This document shows positions 45,207 to 54,039 of a stretch of DNA of 64,000 nucleotides, piece by piece. The translations under genes were made by a program, and so were the position numbers. Within the stretch, counting starts at the first letter, position 1. Every line of letters begins with the position of its first letter. The stretch lies in assembly GCA_963785415.1 (NCBI GenBank), contig CAWAVB010000001.1, forward strand, positions 620,001-684,000. Reading direction: 5' to 3'. The notes beneath the pieces were generated by a model. That model saw nothing but the letters and a program-made list of their open reading frames with translations. It was not told where the DNA came from and did no database searches. The stretch comes from Bog-793 sp963785415. Its GTDB lineage: Bacteria; Actinomycetota; Acidimicrobiia; Acidimicrobiales; Bog-793.

Positions 45207-46118
45207 ATGATCGAGTCGGCTGACACGTCAGATGCTGCGCTCCGTGCGGCGGTATTCGAACACCTGGATCGACTCGTTCGGACTAGCCCTGATGGCGCTC
45301 TCGCCTCGGCAGACATCAATACGTTCACCTTTCATGGTCGGCCAATCCGCCTGATCGTGCAGACTGGGATCTGGAAGCCAGCAGAACTCAGCGCCGCCCT
45401 CACGATCCGAACGACCTTTACTCCGCCGAACCAGCCTCCGCGGTACTCGGATGACGTCGGTGATGACGGCCTCGTTCGCTACAAGTACCGGGGCACCAAC
45501 CCCGATCTCTCCGACAACCGAGCGCTCCGGACGGCGATGGTCCAAAGACTGCCGCTCGTCTACTTCGTTGGCGTGGCTCGAGGTATCTACGTGCCGCGCT
45601 ACCCGGTCTGGCTCGTCGGGGAGAATCCAGCAGGTCACGAGTTTGCCGTTGCTGTCGACGAAGGCCAGCGCTTCATCGATCTGGCAACTCTCGCGGCACC
45701 CCAGCGCGCGTACCTTAAGCGGCTCACGAATGTCCGGCTTCACCAGCCCGTCTTTCGCGCCCGAGTATTGCGCGCATACGACGAGCGCTGTGCCATGTGC
45801 CGCTTGCACGAGGCCCAACTGCTCGACGCCGCCCACATCATCCCTGACGGTCAGCCCAAGGGTGATCCAGTGGTTCCGAATGGACTGGCTCTATGCAAGA
45901 TCCATCATGCGGCATACGACGCCAACCTGATTGGCGTGCGCCCGAATCTCGTTGTTGAAGTGGTGCAGCGACTGCTGGACGACACCGACGGCCCGATGCT
46001 TCGACACGGCCTACAAGAAATGGCTGGTACTCGACTGCTTCTACCTCACGAGCGAATTGCCCAGCCCGATCCAGAGCGCTTGGAGCTGCGGTACGAGCAG
46101 TTCAGAGCCGCGAGCTGA
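45207..46118 (+). CDS. HNH endonuclease with SRA/sulfur-binding-like reader domain
   Basis: 303 residues. The C-terminal HNH nuclease reads YDERCAMCRLHEAQLLDAAHIIPDG and NGLALCKIHHAAYDANLIG, with all expected Cys and His. Residues about 15-160 (FHGRPIRLIVQTGIWKPAEL, RYKYRGTNPD, LVYFVGVARGIYVP) form a PUA/SRA-like or sulfur-binding-like reader as found in ScoMcrA-type, modification-dependent nucleases. It may cut methylated or phosphorothioate DNA; which mark is recognised cannot be told. It diverges from the HNH-RecQ gene with 286 bases between. Confidence 0.85.
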   Translation: MIESADTSDAALRAAVFEHLDRLVRTSPDGALASADINTFTFHGRPIRLIVQTGIWKPAELSAALTIRTTFTPPNQPPRYSDDVGDDGLVRYKYRGTNPDLSDNRALRTAMVQRLPLVYFVGVARGIYVPRYPVWLVGENPAGHEFAVAVDEGQRFIDLATLAAPQRAYLKRLTNVRLHQPVFRARVLRAYDERCAMCRLHEAQLLDAAHIIPDGQPKGDPVVPNGLALCKIHHAAYDANLIGVRPNLVVEVVQRLLDDTDGPMLRHGLQEMAGTRLLLPHERIAQPDPERLELRYEQFRAAS

Positions 46119-46296
46119 GGGAGTCGCTTGGGGAAGAGGATGCGCCTGCCGACACGGATGCAGGGCTATCGGATGCGTTCACACAGGGCGCGCTCCGAGG
46201 CGCTTCGCAAGGGGATGAGGACCGCGACCTTCAGGTGGTCTTAGACCTGCCTCACCTCGTGATCACCTGGGGAATCTCGTTGATCGACCCTATCGG

Positions 46297-46483
46297 CGGC
46301 GTTGGGCGACGAGAGCCGATCTCGCCTTGGCGATATTCGAGTACATCGAGGCCTTCTACTACCCGAGGAGGTGCCACTCCTCGATCGGCAATCTCAGCCC
46401 CGTCGAGTTCGAAATACGACACACCTGCACCGCGGTTGCGGCATGATCATCTCAGCCGACCTGTCCGGAGAACCGGGGGAAGC
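46297..46483 (+). mobile_element. IS3-family remnant: end of orfB and right terminal repeat
   Basis: The reading to the stop at 46444-46446 gives LALAIFEYIEAFYYPRRCHS then IGNLSPVEFE, the standard C-terminus of IS3-type transposases. It is followed by a terminal stretch (CTGTCCGGAGAACCGG region, 46460-46483) that also occurs inverted near 61574-61600. The rest of the transposase is absent. It adjoins the start of the next gene. Confidence 0.8.
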
Positions 46484-46491
46484 TCAAGCTC

Positions 46492-47211
46492 TTGCCGGGG
46501 GACGCGATGTTCGTGAAGATAGCAACCCAGCCGGTGTGTGTGTGGGGCCCGGCGCCCGATGATCAGGCAGCACATGCCTGGGTGCTCGAGAGGCTTGTCG
46601 AAATGGGACTTCCCTTCTCGCGTGGGGTGCTCTCGAGCCGGATACAAGGGAATCTGGGGGAATGCTGCTGCATGCTGATTGGAGCGGAGAATGATTTCAG
46701 GGGTTTCAAATGCTTTCCGGCGAACGCTCACCAACCTCTTCAGGACATCTCACGGTCCGAGCTCGACCTGGTCTGGCTCTGGCTCGACCCTGACCCCAGC
46801 GGCGACTACGCGGTTCTCCAAGAGATCAAGACGACCGGTGGAGCCGATCTCGCTTATGCCGACACGCTGTGCCAGGACTTCGAGAAGCTCTTCGGGCCCG
46901 ATCCTGCTCTCACGCTTCACACCCGCCTGAACGCCATCGCGAACATGCTTGAGTACGGACATCTCGACCTGTTGCACGCTGACCGCGTTCGGATGCTCGC
47001 TGGACTTACGCCGCAAGCTTCCTCTGATGTTTTCCTTGTGCCGTCTGTTCTCTACGACCGCAAACTCATCGCCGACCCGTCGCCGAAGATGGCTGCCGTG
47101 CGTCGATCCATCATCGCTGACGGTTGGGCACCGGATATCGTGCAGGCTTGGGCGGTTGGCCTAGGCGATTTGCTCGCTCGGCTAGCGAGACTGAAGGCCG
47201 GATTGAACTAG
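46492..47211 (+). CDS. Hachiman HamA-like nuclease candidate
   Basis: 239 residues. The central part ELDLVWLWLDPD, DYAVLQEIKTTGG has the D-x(n)-E-x-K arrangement of PD-(D/E)XK nucleases, followed by FEKLFGPDPALTLHTRLNAI. Size and position, directly before a Ski2-like helicase gene with a 15-base gap, match the HamA (DUF1837) component of Hachiman or the AbpAB pair, though residue-level similarity is too weak to be certain. The ATG at 46492 lies nine bases after the IS3 remnant, so the native promoter may be displaced. Confidence 0.6.
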   Translation: MPGDAMFVKIATQPVCVWGPAPDDQAAHAWVLERLVEMGLPFSRGVLSSRIQGNLGECCCMLIGAENDFRGFKCFPANAHQPLQDISRSELDLVWLWLDPDPSGDYAVLQEIKTTGGADLAYADTLCQDFEKLFGPDPALTLHTRLNAIANMLEYGHLDLLHADRVRMLAGLTPQASSDVFLVPSVLYDRKLIADPSPKMAAVRRSIIADGWAPDIVQAWAVGLGDLLARLARLKAGLN

Positions 47212-47226
47212 CGAAGGCTGAGGCTC

Positions 47227-49596
47227 ATGGTTCAGTCGCTCTCAGAACTCCTGCGCATCGAGCAAGCAGCCGGGGCTCAGTCGCTGGGCTTCGGCGGCTC
47301 TCTGGTCGCGTGGTGGGAAATCGTTGCTGCGGCCCAGGCAGCCCTGTCGGATGCGCATGTGGTCCTACGTTCATCGGAGAACCTCGACACTGCGGAGCCG
47401 CTCTTGTCCTCAGCTGCTCGCATGCTGGACGCCGCTTCGCGTCCGGTCTCGGATCTTCCTGCAGAGCAGCGGCGTTCCATTGCGCTTCTGGCACTTCAAG
47501 CCTTCTCGATGGACGGCAATACTCCATCAGCCATGGCTATGGCGACGCGGTTCCCTGACCTTCTCAACGCTGGCAGCCCAAATGAGTTGGTGTCTGTGGC
47601 TACAGCGCTGCCCGCCAAGGTCGGCGATATTCTGCGCGTGGTAGAAGCGGGGCCACAACGCGATTACCTGGAACAGCTGAATTTTTTTCTCGAGACCGGC
47701 AACTTACAGCTGGCTGACGCTCTTCATGAAGCCTTACGCTCCCTGATTCTCAGCAATCCCACTTCGCTGGAGTCCGTTCTCCTCGCTAGCTCGATCAATA
47801 CTCTTCGCGCGATCACTCGCAACTCAGTGGCGGTGGCGCTGCAACCCCGCGCCGGACCGTTTCTTTCCAGCTATGTCGATCGGTTAGTCGCTGAAGGGAT
47901 CAGAACTCTGCTGCCGCCTCAGGTTGCGGCACTTGACAACGCCGACATACTCGGAAAGCGGAATGCCGTTGTAGCTATTCCGACGAGCACTGGCAAGACG
48001 CTTCTCGCCGAGCTAGCTCTAATGGCCGGACTTGAGTCCGGTCCCGGGCTTGTCTGCTACATCGCTCCGTACGTGGCCCTCGGACGACAGGTGGCAACGA
48101 CTCTGAGACGCCGCGCACGCGGATTAGCGCGGGTCTACCCCATGATTGGCGGCTATAGGTTACCGAGGCCGCTCGAACCGACTGTCAATCGAGAGATCGC
48201 GATTTGCACTCCCGAGCGCTTCGACGCTCTGTTGCGCTTGTCTCCTGAGATCCACGAACACATTCGTGTTGTCGTCGTTGATGAAGCCCATCTCGTTGGC
48301 AACGGCGTCCGAGGTGCACGGCTTGAAGGAATCGTCGCGCGACTGAGACTGCGTCAATCGGCGGGTCAAGCGAGTCGAATCGTGCTGCTATCTGCAGTGA
48401 TACCCAACCCGGCCGACCTCGCCAGATGGCTGGGTCCGAAGACAGCCATCGCGACATCCGATTGGCGTCCTAGCACAAGACGCACAGTGCTCTGGGCAGA
48501 GGAGGGTCAGCTTCAACTACTCGTTGGCGATGACCGACTACGCCAGCCGGGACAGACCGCGGCCACACTCCTTGGTTCGCAACCCTTGCCCTGGCCAAAG
48601 GCGAACTTCTACCGAACGTCAAACGTGGGCCAACAACTCTCGCAACTCCCCGCGGTGTACGAGAACGTCGCTTATCTGGTGAGGTTCCTCCTGGCTCGTC
48701 AAGAGGGCAGCGTGCTCGTGATTTGCGGGTCACGAAAGGGAACACGCGCTCTCGCCGGTTCCGTCGGAAAACAGCTCCCGCTTGTGGAGCCGACGCCTCC
48801 GCGAGTTGCTCGCCTGCTCGCCCGTATCCGGAGTCGCCATCCATATCTCGGAACTTTGGCCACGGCACTGGAATCTGGAGTTGCCTATCACAATGCGGCG
48901 CTGCCCGGCGAGCTGAAAGAGCTCATCGAGGACTCGGCCCGGCATGATGAACTGAAGGCAGTCATTGCGACCACCACCCTTGCGGAAGGCGTTGATCTGC
49001 CTTTCCGTTTTACGGTCTTGGCTGACTGGCTCGTCCCAGCGGCATCGGGACAGCGCCCGATGGACCCACTGCTATTCCGAAATATCGCAGGGCGCAGCGG
49101 TCGAGCGGGGTGCCACACCGAGGGTGTAACGGTCGTCTACGACAATGTTGTTGGCACCCCTTCACTTGTGGCACCTCAGACTCGTCGGAACCTGCAGCGG
49201 CAAGTGTTCGCTTCGGACATGCTTCCGCCGCTCGAGAGCACGTTCGTCGAGAGTGGTGAGCCTGAAGACCGAGCAGCGACAATCGCGGTAGTTGAGTCCA
49301 ATTACCTCGCGGCAGTGCCAGAGAACCCGCTGGAGGAGAATCTTGGGCAGGCTTTGTACGAGCACTCGCTCTCGTTCGTCCGACCAAGGGGCCAACGACT
49401 ACTGAGATTACTTGAGCAGTCGCGGGAGGACCTCGTGAGTAGCCAGCGACACGGTCCATTTGCTACCGCAGCCAGCCCTCTCGTTCTGACACCCGTCGGC
49501 ACGGCGGCGAATCTGACAGGTCTCTCACCAATGACATGCCACGCCATTCTCGACATGCTTGATGGCTTCGACGCGAGCGCGGAGCCCGCCGAGTAA
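47227..49596 (+). CDS. Ski2-like DEAH helicase, HamB-like
   Basis: 789 residues. After a 230-residue helical N-terminus comes a superfamily 2 helicase: LLPPQVAALDNADILGKRNA (Q-motif region), VVAIPTSTGKTLLAELALMA (Walker A), IAICTPERFDAL, VVVVDEAHLVGNG (Walker B), IVLLSAVIPNPADLARWLG, AVIATTTLAEGVDLPFRFT and FRNIAGRSGRAGCHTEG (motif VI). This is the Ski2/HamB type, which surveys DNA ends in Hachiman. With the upstream nuclease-like gene it forms a two-gene unit, possibly extended by the next gene. Confidence 0.85.
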   Translation: MVQSLSELLRIEQAAGAQSLGFGGSLVAWWEIVAAAQAALSDAHVVLRSSENLDTAEPLLSSAARMLDAASRPVSDLPAEQRRSIALLALQAFSMDGNTPSAMAMATRFPDLLNAGSPNELVSVATALPAKVGDILRVVEAGPQRDYLEQLNFFLETGNLQLADALHEALRSLILSNPTSLESVLLASSINTLRAITRNSVAVALQPRAGPFLSSYVDRLVAEGIRTLLPPQVAALDNADILGKRNAVVAIPTSTGKTLLAELALMAGLESGPGLVCYIAPYVALGRQVATTLRRRARGLARVYPMIGGYRLPRPLEPTVNREIAICTPERFDALLRLSPEIHEHIRVVVVDEAHLVGNGVRGARLEGIVARLRLRQSAGQASRIVLLSAVIPNPADLARWLGPKTAIATSDWRPSTRRTVLWAEEGQLQLLVGDDRLRQPGQTAATLLGSQPLPWPKANFYRTSNVGQQLSQLPAVYENVAYLVRFLLARQEGSVLVICGSRKGTRALAGSVGKQLPLVEPTPPRVARLLARIRSRHPYLGTLATALESGVAYHNAALPGELKELIEDSARHDELKAVIATTTLAEGVDLPFRFTVLADWLVPAASGQRPMDPLLFRNIAGRSGRAGCHTEGVTVVYDNVVGTPSLVAPQTRRNLQRQVFASDMLPPLESTFVESGEPEDRAATIAVVESNYLAAVPENPLEENLGQALYEHSLSFVRPRGQRLLRLLEQSREDLVSSQRHGPFATAASPLVLTPVGTAANLTGLSPMTCHAILDMLDGFDASAEPAE

Positions 49597-49641
49597 GTTG
49601 CCGCACACGTACTACGGACGTTGGCTGGGGTACCGGAACAG

Positions 49642-50253
49642 ATGAACGAGAAGTTGTGGAAGCGACTTGAGGGGGCCAACAACAAGTATCCCGTGAAGAA
49701 TGGTGACCTCGAACAACTCATCGCACGATGGATCGCCGGGGAAGAAGAGGAAGAGCTCTTCAGGCAACTTGAGTTCGTTCGAGGCTCGAAGCGAAAGCCA
49801 GTAATCGACGACTGGCTGTCAGGCCTCGTCGAAAGTTCGACCTGGCCAAACGACTTTGACAGCTTCATCGATTTCCGTTCAACCACCCTGACGGGGTTCT
49901 TGCCTTGGGTGCTTCGGGCATGCGCCACGCTTTCGTCAGTCGACGACCCCTTTAGGGAAGGGTTCGCTTGGGCTCTGCTTGCTGACTTCGTCGAAACAGG
50001 TACGTGTAACCGCTGGGCCGCTACTGCGGTACGGGAAAGTGCGCCCTGCGCTCGGCGAGTCGCCATCGCGGTTGGCGCCGCGTTCCCGGAGCGCGAGCTA
50101 TCGCCTGATGATCCTCTTGGTCTGGCTTTTTGTAGGTCCTCACCTGACGTGGTGTCGGCTCTATTCGCTCGGAGTGCAGAAACTCTGGACGAGGACCTTA
50201 TGGAGGACCAAGCTGCTCTCTTCAACTGGCTCTTTGCTCAAGCGAATGAATGA
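49642..50253 (+). CDS. Uncharacterised protein linked to the HamAB-like pair
   Basis: 203 residues from ATG 49642 (GGAA lies five bases before); a TTG at 49621 is possible. It is acidic and helical in appearance: IARWIAGEEEEELFRQLEFV, KPVIDDWLSGLVESSTWPND, TGFLPWVLRACATLSS, ALFNWLFAQANE. I recognise no family; the helical middle could pack like repeat or adaptor proteins. It begins 45 bases after the helicase stop on the same strand, so it may be a third subunit, immunity factor or effector of that system. Confidence 0.6.
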   Translation: MNEKLWKRLEGANNKYPVKNGDLEQLIARWIAGEEEEELFRQLEFVRGSKRKPVIDDWLSGLVESSTWPNDFDSFIDFRSTTLTGFLPWVLRACATLSSVDDPFREGFAWALLADFVETGTCNRWAATAVRESAPCARRVAIAVGAAFPERELSPDDPLGLAFCRSSPDVVSALFARSAETLDEDLMEDQAALFNWLFAQANE

Positions 50254-50473
50254 CGCACTGCTCGCTTGGCGATGAGCCGCCGAGTGGGGAACCCCAGCCC
50301 CAGCCCGGCACCCTTACGCTTCAAGGGTGCACAAGCCATCTGTAATCATCCGTCGGCGCGTCCGCCGACTTGTACACAGCCAATTCGGCACCAGCGAGGT
50401 GCGTTTCTCCCATGCTGGATCTTGTTCGTCGCCCTGACTCCGCGCAGCCTCGAGACGGATCGGCCTTCTACCA

Positions 50474-53400
50474 CTACATGACAGGTGCCGACGGCGTCGC
50501 GATTGCCCGCTCCGTCTCGACCGTCCCCCACTCCTCGCCCGGATCTGGCCCTCGTCGCAGTGCTTCCCGATCGGAATCGACGAGAGAGTCATCTTTCGAG
50601 AATCCACTGGTGATTCTTTCTTTCTCCATCGACTCCATCTCCTGACCCCTCTGCGCCGTTGCTTCACCGCGCCGGGCGCGCACGACCCCGAGCTCACTGG
50701 CGAGCAGCTCCGGGCCGTTCGCTCGAAGGCGACGCTCCGTCGCGACGAGCGCGCTCGTCTCGTCGCTCAAGACGGGGAGCGCGTCGTCGCCGAGCGGTTG
50801 CGAGAGATCCCGTCGCCGGATCGCGATGGCCCGGAGATCGAACTGGCCTCTCGTGATTCCGACGTAGACGCCCTCGGGGCTCGAGGCGTCGGTCACCAGA
50901 GGCGCGGCAACGGCGAAGGTCTTGCCTTGGGCCGCGTGTGACGTCAGGGCGTAAGCGTGCTGCAGGCCACCGACGATGCCCGCGGAGACCTTGCGCTCGA
51001 GGTAGGTAAGGGGGACGGCGACGCGTCCCCAGCGTTCGAAGTCGACAACCACGCCGTGCTCGTGAACCTCGACCACGGTTCCGAGCGAGCCGTTGCGGAC
51101 GTAGGCGTCACGCGCCGCGCCTTCTCTCCGCAGCGAGCGTTCGGTTACCCGGGCGATCACCTCATCACCGGATCGGAACGAGAGACCGGCGGCAGTGAGC
51201 TCGGGACCGCTCAACGTCCCATCATCGGCCAGGAGTGCCCGGGCGCGAACGTTCAACTCGCGCCGTTCGAAGTGGTGTTCGGCAATCATCGCGCTCCACC
51301 GGCGCGCAGGTTCGCCGACGCGCTTCTGCCGCTCCCCATACCAGGCACAGGTGAGTAGGTCGTAGGCCTCGTCGGCCGACTCGGCTTCGGTGATACGGCC
51401 GTCGCGCCGCAATCGTTCCAGTGCCTCGGTGATCTTTCCTTCCCGGTATTCGGCGTTGGCGAGACGGACCTCGGCCATTTCGGAGCCATACTGGCGGTAC
51501 AGGTGGCTGAGGGTGGGTGTCTCGTCGGGGTGGTGCTCGACCAGGTATCGGAAGATCCCGCCAGCCGCGACCGCCGAGTGCTGGGCGGGATCCCCGACGA
51601 GGCGGAGGATGGCGCCCGTCTCCTCGGTTGCTCTTGCGAGCGCGACGATGTCGCGCGTCGAGACGAGGCTCGCCTCGTCGACCAAGAGCACAGTGCGAGT
51701 GTCAATACTCGCAAAGTCACCGCGGTCGAAGTAGCGAGCCAGCACCGAGGCGACCGTACGACTCTCAACCCCGGTCTCTTCGGAGAGGACGACCGCCTGC
51801 GTCCCGCCGACCGCCGCGCCGAGCACCCGGTAGCCCCCCGCTTGCCAGCAGGCCACCGCCGCTTCGAGGGCGGTCGTCTTCCCGCTCCCCGCCGCCCCGA
51901 CACCGGCCTGAACTCGCATCCCCGAGGAGGTGAGCGACTCGACGAAACGTCGCTGCTCCTCGGAAAGCCGGGCGAAGCGCTCCGTGTCGAGGACCTGTTG
52001 CGTGCACTCCGCCGGCACGATCCCCGCTCCCGCCTCGCGACCACGCTCGTAAGCAGCAAGAGCGCGGCGCTCGAGGACGAGCATCGAGACGGTCGAGTAG
52101 ATCCGCTCCCCAGGCAACTTGACAACGCGTCCGTTGCCGCGACGGATGACTCCTTGCGCCGGCCTCTCCCGGGTCGCTCTGAGCTCGACGAGCTCGGGTT
52201 GGGTGATGAGCTCGTCGGCGAGCGCATCGATCGCGTCAGCGGAGAGCCGGTCCCCGGAGATCTCCGAGAGGCGCTGGACGACGTGACGGCGTTCGAAGAC
52301 CGCCTCGTTCTGGGTGAGGCCGTCGGAACGGACGAGCTCACGGAATCGCCGCGCCCTTTCCTCGGCGGTGAAGAGCCGGGGTCCGTCGACGCGGCCGAGA
52401 ACGTTCACACGCGCCTCAGGGCCGTAGCCGGCGACGGTGAGGCGCTCGTCCCAGGAGGCGAAGAGAGCGTCGAGGTCGACCCCATGCTCCTTCGCTGCCC
52501 GGGTGTCCCACGCCGCCACCTGACGCGCTCGGGCCGAGGAGACTCCGCGCGCCCCGGTCGCTTCTGAGATCTCGCGGGCCCGCGAGCTCATCTCTTCGAG
52601 CGCGGTGGCGGGGACGCCCTCGATCTCGGCGACGCCGTTTTCGACCGCCGTCCAGGTGACGCCGAGCCGGGCCGTCAGCTGGTGGCGCAGCTCGGCGGCG
52701 GCAAGGAAGCTCGCCGTCTTGGCATGGTGGAAGACGAAGCGGGCATCGAGGGCGCGGGCCACCCCGTCCGGGCCGAGCCCATAGTTGGCGACGACCACGT
52801 GGTGGTGGAGCTGCGGCTCGAGGGCGCGCGAGGTCGCATGGAGGTAGTCCGCTGCCACGATGCCGCTCGCCGGGAGCGGGCGCTTCCTCACGCTCACCTT
52901 GAACGCCTGTCGTTTGAGGTAGCGCAGTCCCCCGGCGACGGCCTCGTCAAGCGCCTCGAGGACCGCGGCACGCGTCGCTTCGTCTGCTCCCGCCCAGAGG
53001 ACGCTCACCGACTTCGGAACCGAGAAGGTGAGGTCGTAGCCGGCGACGACCTTCGGCGGCTCGCGGTGCTCGGAGATGCGCACCACCGCGTCCTTGTTGA
53101 TCTGCCAAGCGCCGGAGCTGTCGATCTTGATGCCGTCGGCGTCGTCATCACTGGCTCGGACCCGTGCCCGAAGCAGGCGACGGAGGTACGAGGGAGTGAT
53201 CCCGAGGACCGAGGCGGCCTCCTTCGTCGAATACCACTCCCTGTCGAGACGCGTCGGTGCGAGCGCGAGACGACGTGTCCGTTCGGCCCGCCGTGCCGAT
53301 CCCCGCGCCGAGATGAGCGGCTCCCCGGTCGCGGGATCGACACCCGCGAGGAGCGTGGCGAGCTCGGCCGGGTCGACCTCGCCCGATCTCCCGAGCACCC

Positions 53401-53599
53401 AGCGGCCGGGGCGGAGCCCGGCGGAGTCGGCGTAGTAGGCGACGGTCCCTCCCTCGGGCGAGGGGAGCTCGGCGATGCTCCCCGGACGGCGCCCGCCGGC
53501 GACTGCGCGCCCGCCCTCCAGGTACTCGACGATGCGCTGGCCGATTACCGCGAGCGGCGTGCCGTCGTTCGAGCCAAGGACGGTGACCGAAAGAATCAT
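50474..53599 (-). CDS. MobF-family conjugative relaxase (TrwC/TraI-like) with helicase domain
   Basis: 1041 residues. The relaxase domain has paired tyrosines in GTVAYYADSAG (about 55-56), YDLTFSVPKSVSVLW (189-203), and the metal His triad in EPQLHHHVVVANYG. An excisionase-like helix-turn-helix (EWYSTKEAASVLGITPSYLR, 121-140) is inserted before the latter. The C-terminal RecD-like helicase shows VGAAGSGKTTALEAA, TVLLVDEASLVS, RLVGDPAQHSAV and HAYALTSHAAQGKTF. It nicks and unwinds the element for transfer. A 13-bp hairpin lies 68 bases upstream. No transfer pore genes accompany it. Confidence 0.92.
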   Translation of the reverse strand: MILSVTVLGSNDGTPLAVIGQRIVEYLEGGRAVAGGRRPGSIAELPSPEGGTVAYYADSAGLRPGRWVLGRSGEVDPAELATLLAGVDPATGEPLISARGSARRAERTRRLALAPTRLDREWYSTKEAASVLGITPSYLRRLLRARVRASDDDADGIKIDSSGAWQINKDAVVRISEHREPPKVVAGYDLTFSVPKSVSVLWAGADEATRAAVLEALDEAVAGGLRYLKRQAFKVSVRKRPLPASGIVAADYLHATSRALEPQLHHHVVVANYGLGPDGVARALDARFVFHHAKTASFLAAAELRHQLTARLGVTWTAVENGVAEIEGVPATALEEMSSRAREISEATGARGVSSARARQVAAWDTRAAKEHGVDLDALFASWDERLTVAGYGPEARVNVLGRVDGPRLFTAEERARRFRELVRSDGLTQNEAVFERRHVVQRLSEISGDRLSADAIDALADELITQPELVELRATRERPAQGVIRRGNGRVVKLPGERIYSTVSMLVLERRALAAYERGREAGAGIVPAECTQQVLDTERFARLSEEQRRFVESLTSSGMRVQAGVGAAGSGKTTALEAAVACWQAGGYRVLGAAVGGTQAVVLSEETGVESRTVASVLARYFDRGDFASIDTRTVLLVDEASLVSTRDIVALARATEETGAILRLVGDPAQHSAVAAGGIFRYLVEHHPDETPTLSHLYRQYGSEMAEVRLANAEYREGKITEALERLRRDGRITEAESADEAYDLLTCAWYGERQKRVGEPARRWSAMIAEHHFERRELNVRARALLADDGTLSGPELTAAGLSFRSGDEVIARVTERSLRREGAARDAYVRNGSLGTVVEVHEHGVVVDFERWGRVAVPLTYLERKVSAGIVGGLQHAYALTSHAAQGKTFAVAAPLVTDASSPEGVYVGITRGQFDLRAIAIRRRDLSQPLGDDALPVLSDETSALVATERRLRANGPELLASELGVVRARRGEATAQRGQEMESMEKERITSGFSKDDSLVDSDREALRRGPDPGEEWGTVETERAIATPSAPVM

Positions 53600-53666
53600 C
53601 GAAGCGACGGTAAGAAAGAGGCATTACGAACGCGTTCCAAAAGGAGCGCGAAAGGAGCACGACGAC

Positions 53667-53695
53667 GGAGATACCGGCCGAAGGCCGGTATCTCC
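53667..53695. other. Perfect hairpin upstream of the relaxase, oriT candidate
   Basis: GGAGATACCGGCC (53667-53679) and GGCCGGTATCTCC (53683-53695) are exact reverse complements around the triloop GAA. No T-run follows on either side, so it is not an ordinary terminator. Relaxase genes commonly lie next to oriT, whose inverted repeats the relaxase binds. The nick site cannot be placed from sequence alone. Confidence 0.6.
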
Positions 53696-53723
53696 AAGGG
53701 TGTCTAAGCCGGACTCGTTCGGG

Positions 53724-53972
53724 TTAGCTCAACTGAAGTGAACCGCCCCGAGATTGGTGACTGCTCCACCTCTTGAGAGGATGGAGCAATGGCAGAGCGA
53801 CGACGATCCACCCGTCCTTCTTGGGGTGACACCACAGGACTTGGGCACCGAAGGTCAGCTTCCACGTGTCAGTCGCACCAGGCGACACATCGCTCTCCGT
53901 CACTTGAGTCCACGCCTGCTGGACGCCTCCGGCCTCGGCCAGGAGCGCCCACCGATCCGAAGCCGGCCACAA
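53724..53972 (-). CDS. Possible small protein upstream of oriT region
   Basis: 82 residues (MWPASDRWALLAEAGG, later TWKLTFGAQVLWCHPKKDG, WIVVALPLLHPLKRW). Composition is protein-like with several Trp, but I know no homologue. It lies upstream of and in the same direction as the relaxase, on the far side of the hairpin. It may instead be the end of a broken gene. Confidence 0.35.
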   Translation of the reverse strand: MWPASDRWALLAEAGGVQQAWTQVTESDVSPGATDTWKLTFGAQVLWCHPKKDGWIVVALPLLHPLKRWSSHQSRGGSLQLS

Positions 53973-54039
53973 GATAAGAGGGACTTCGGCTGCCGGGTTC
54001 CGTGGCGTACTTGGCCTCCACCTGGCATCCTGTCAGAAC

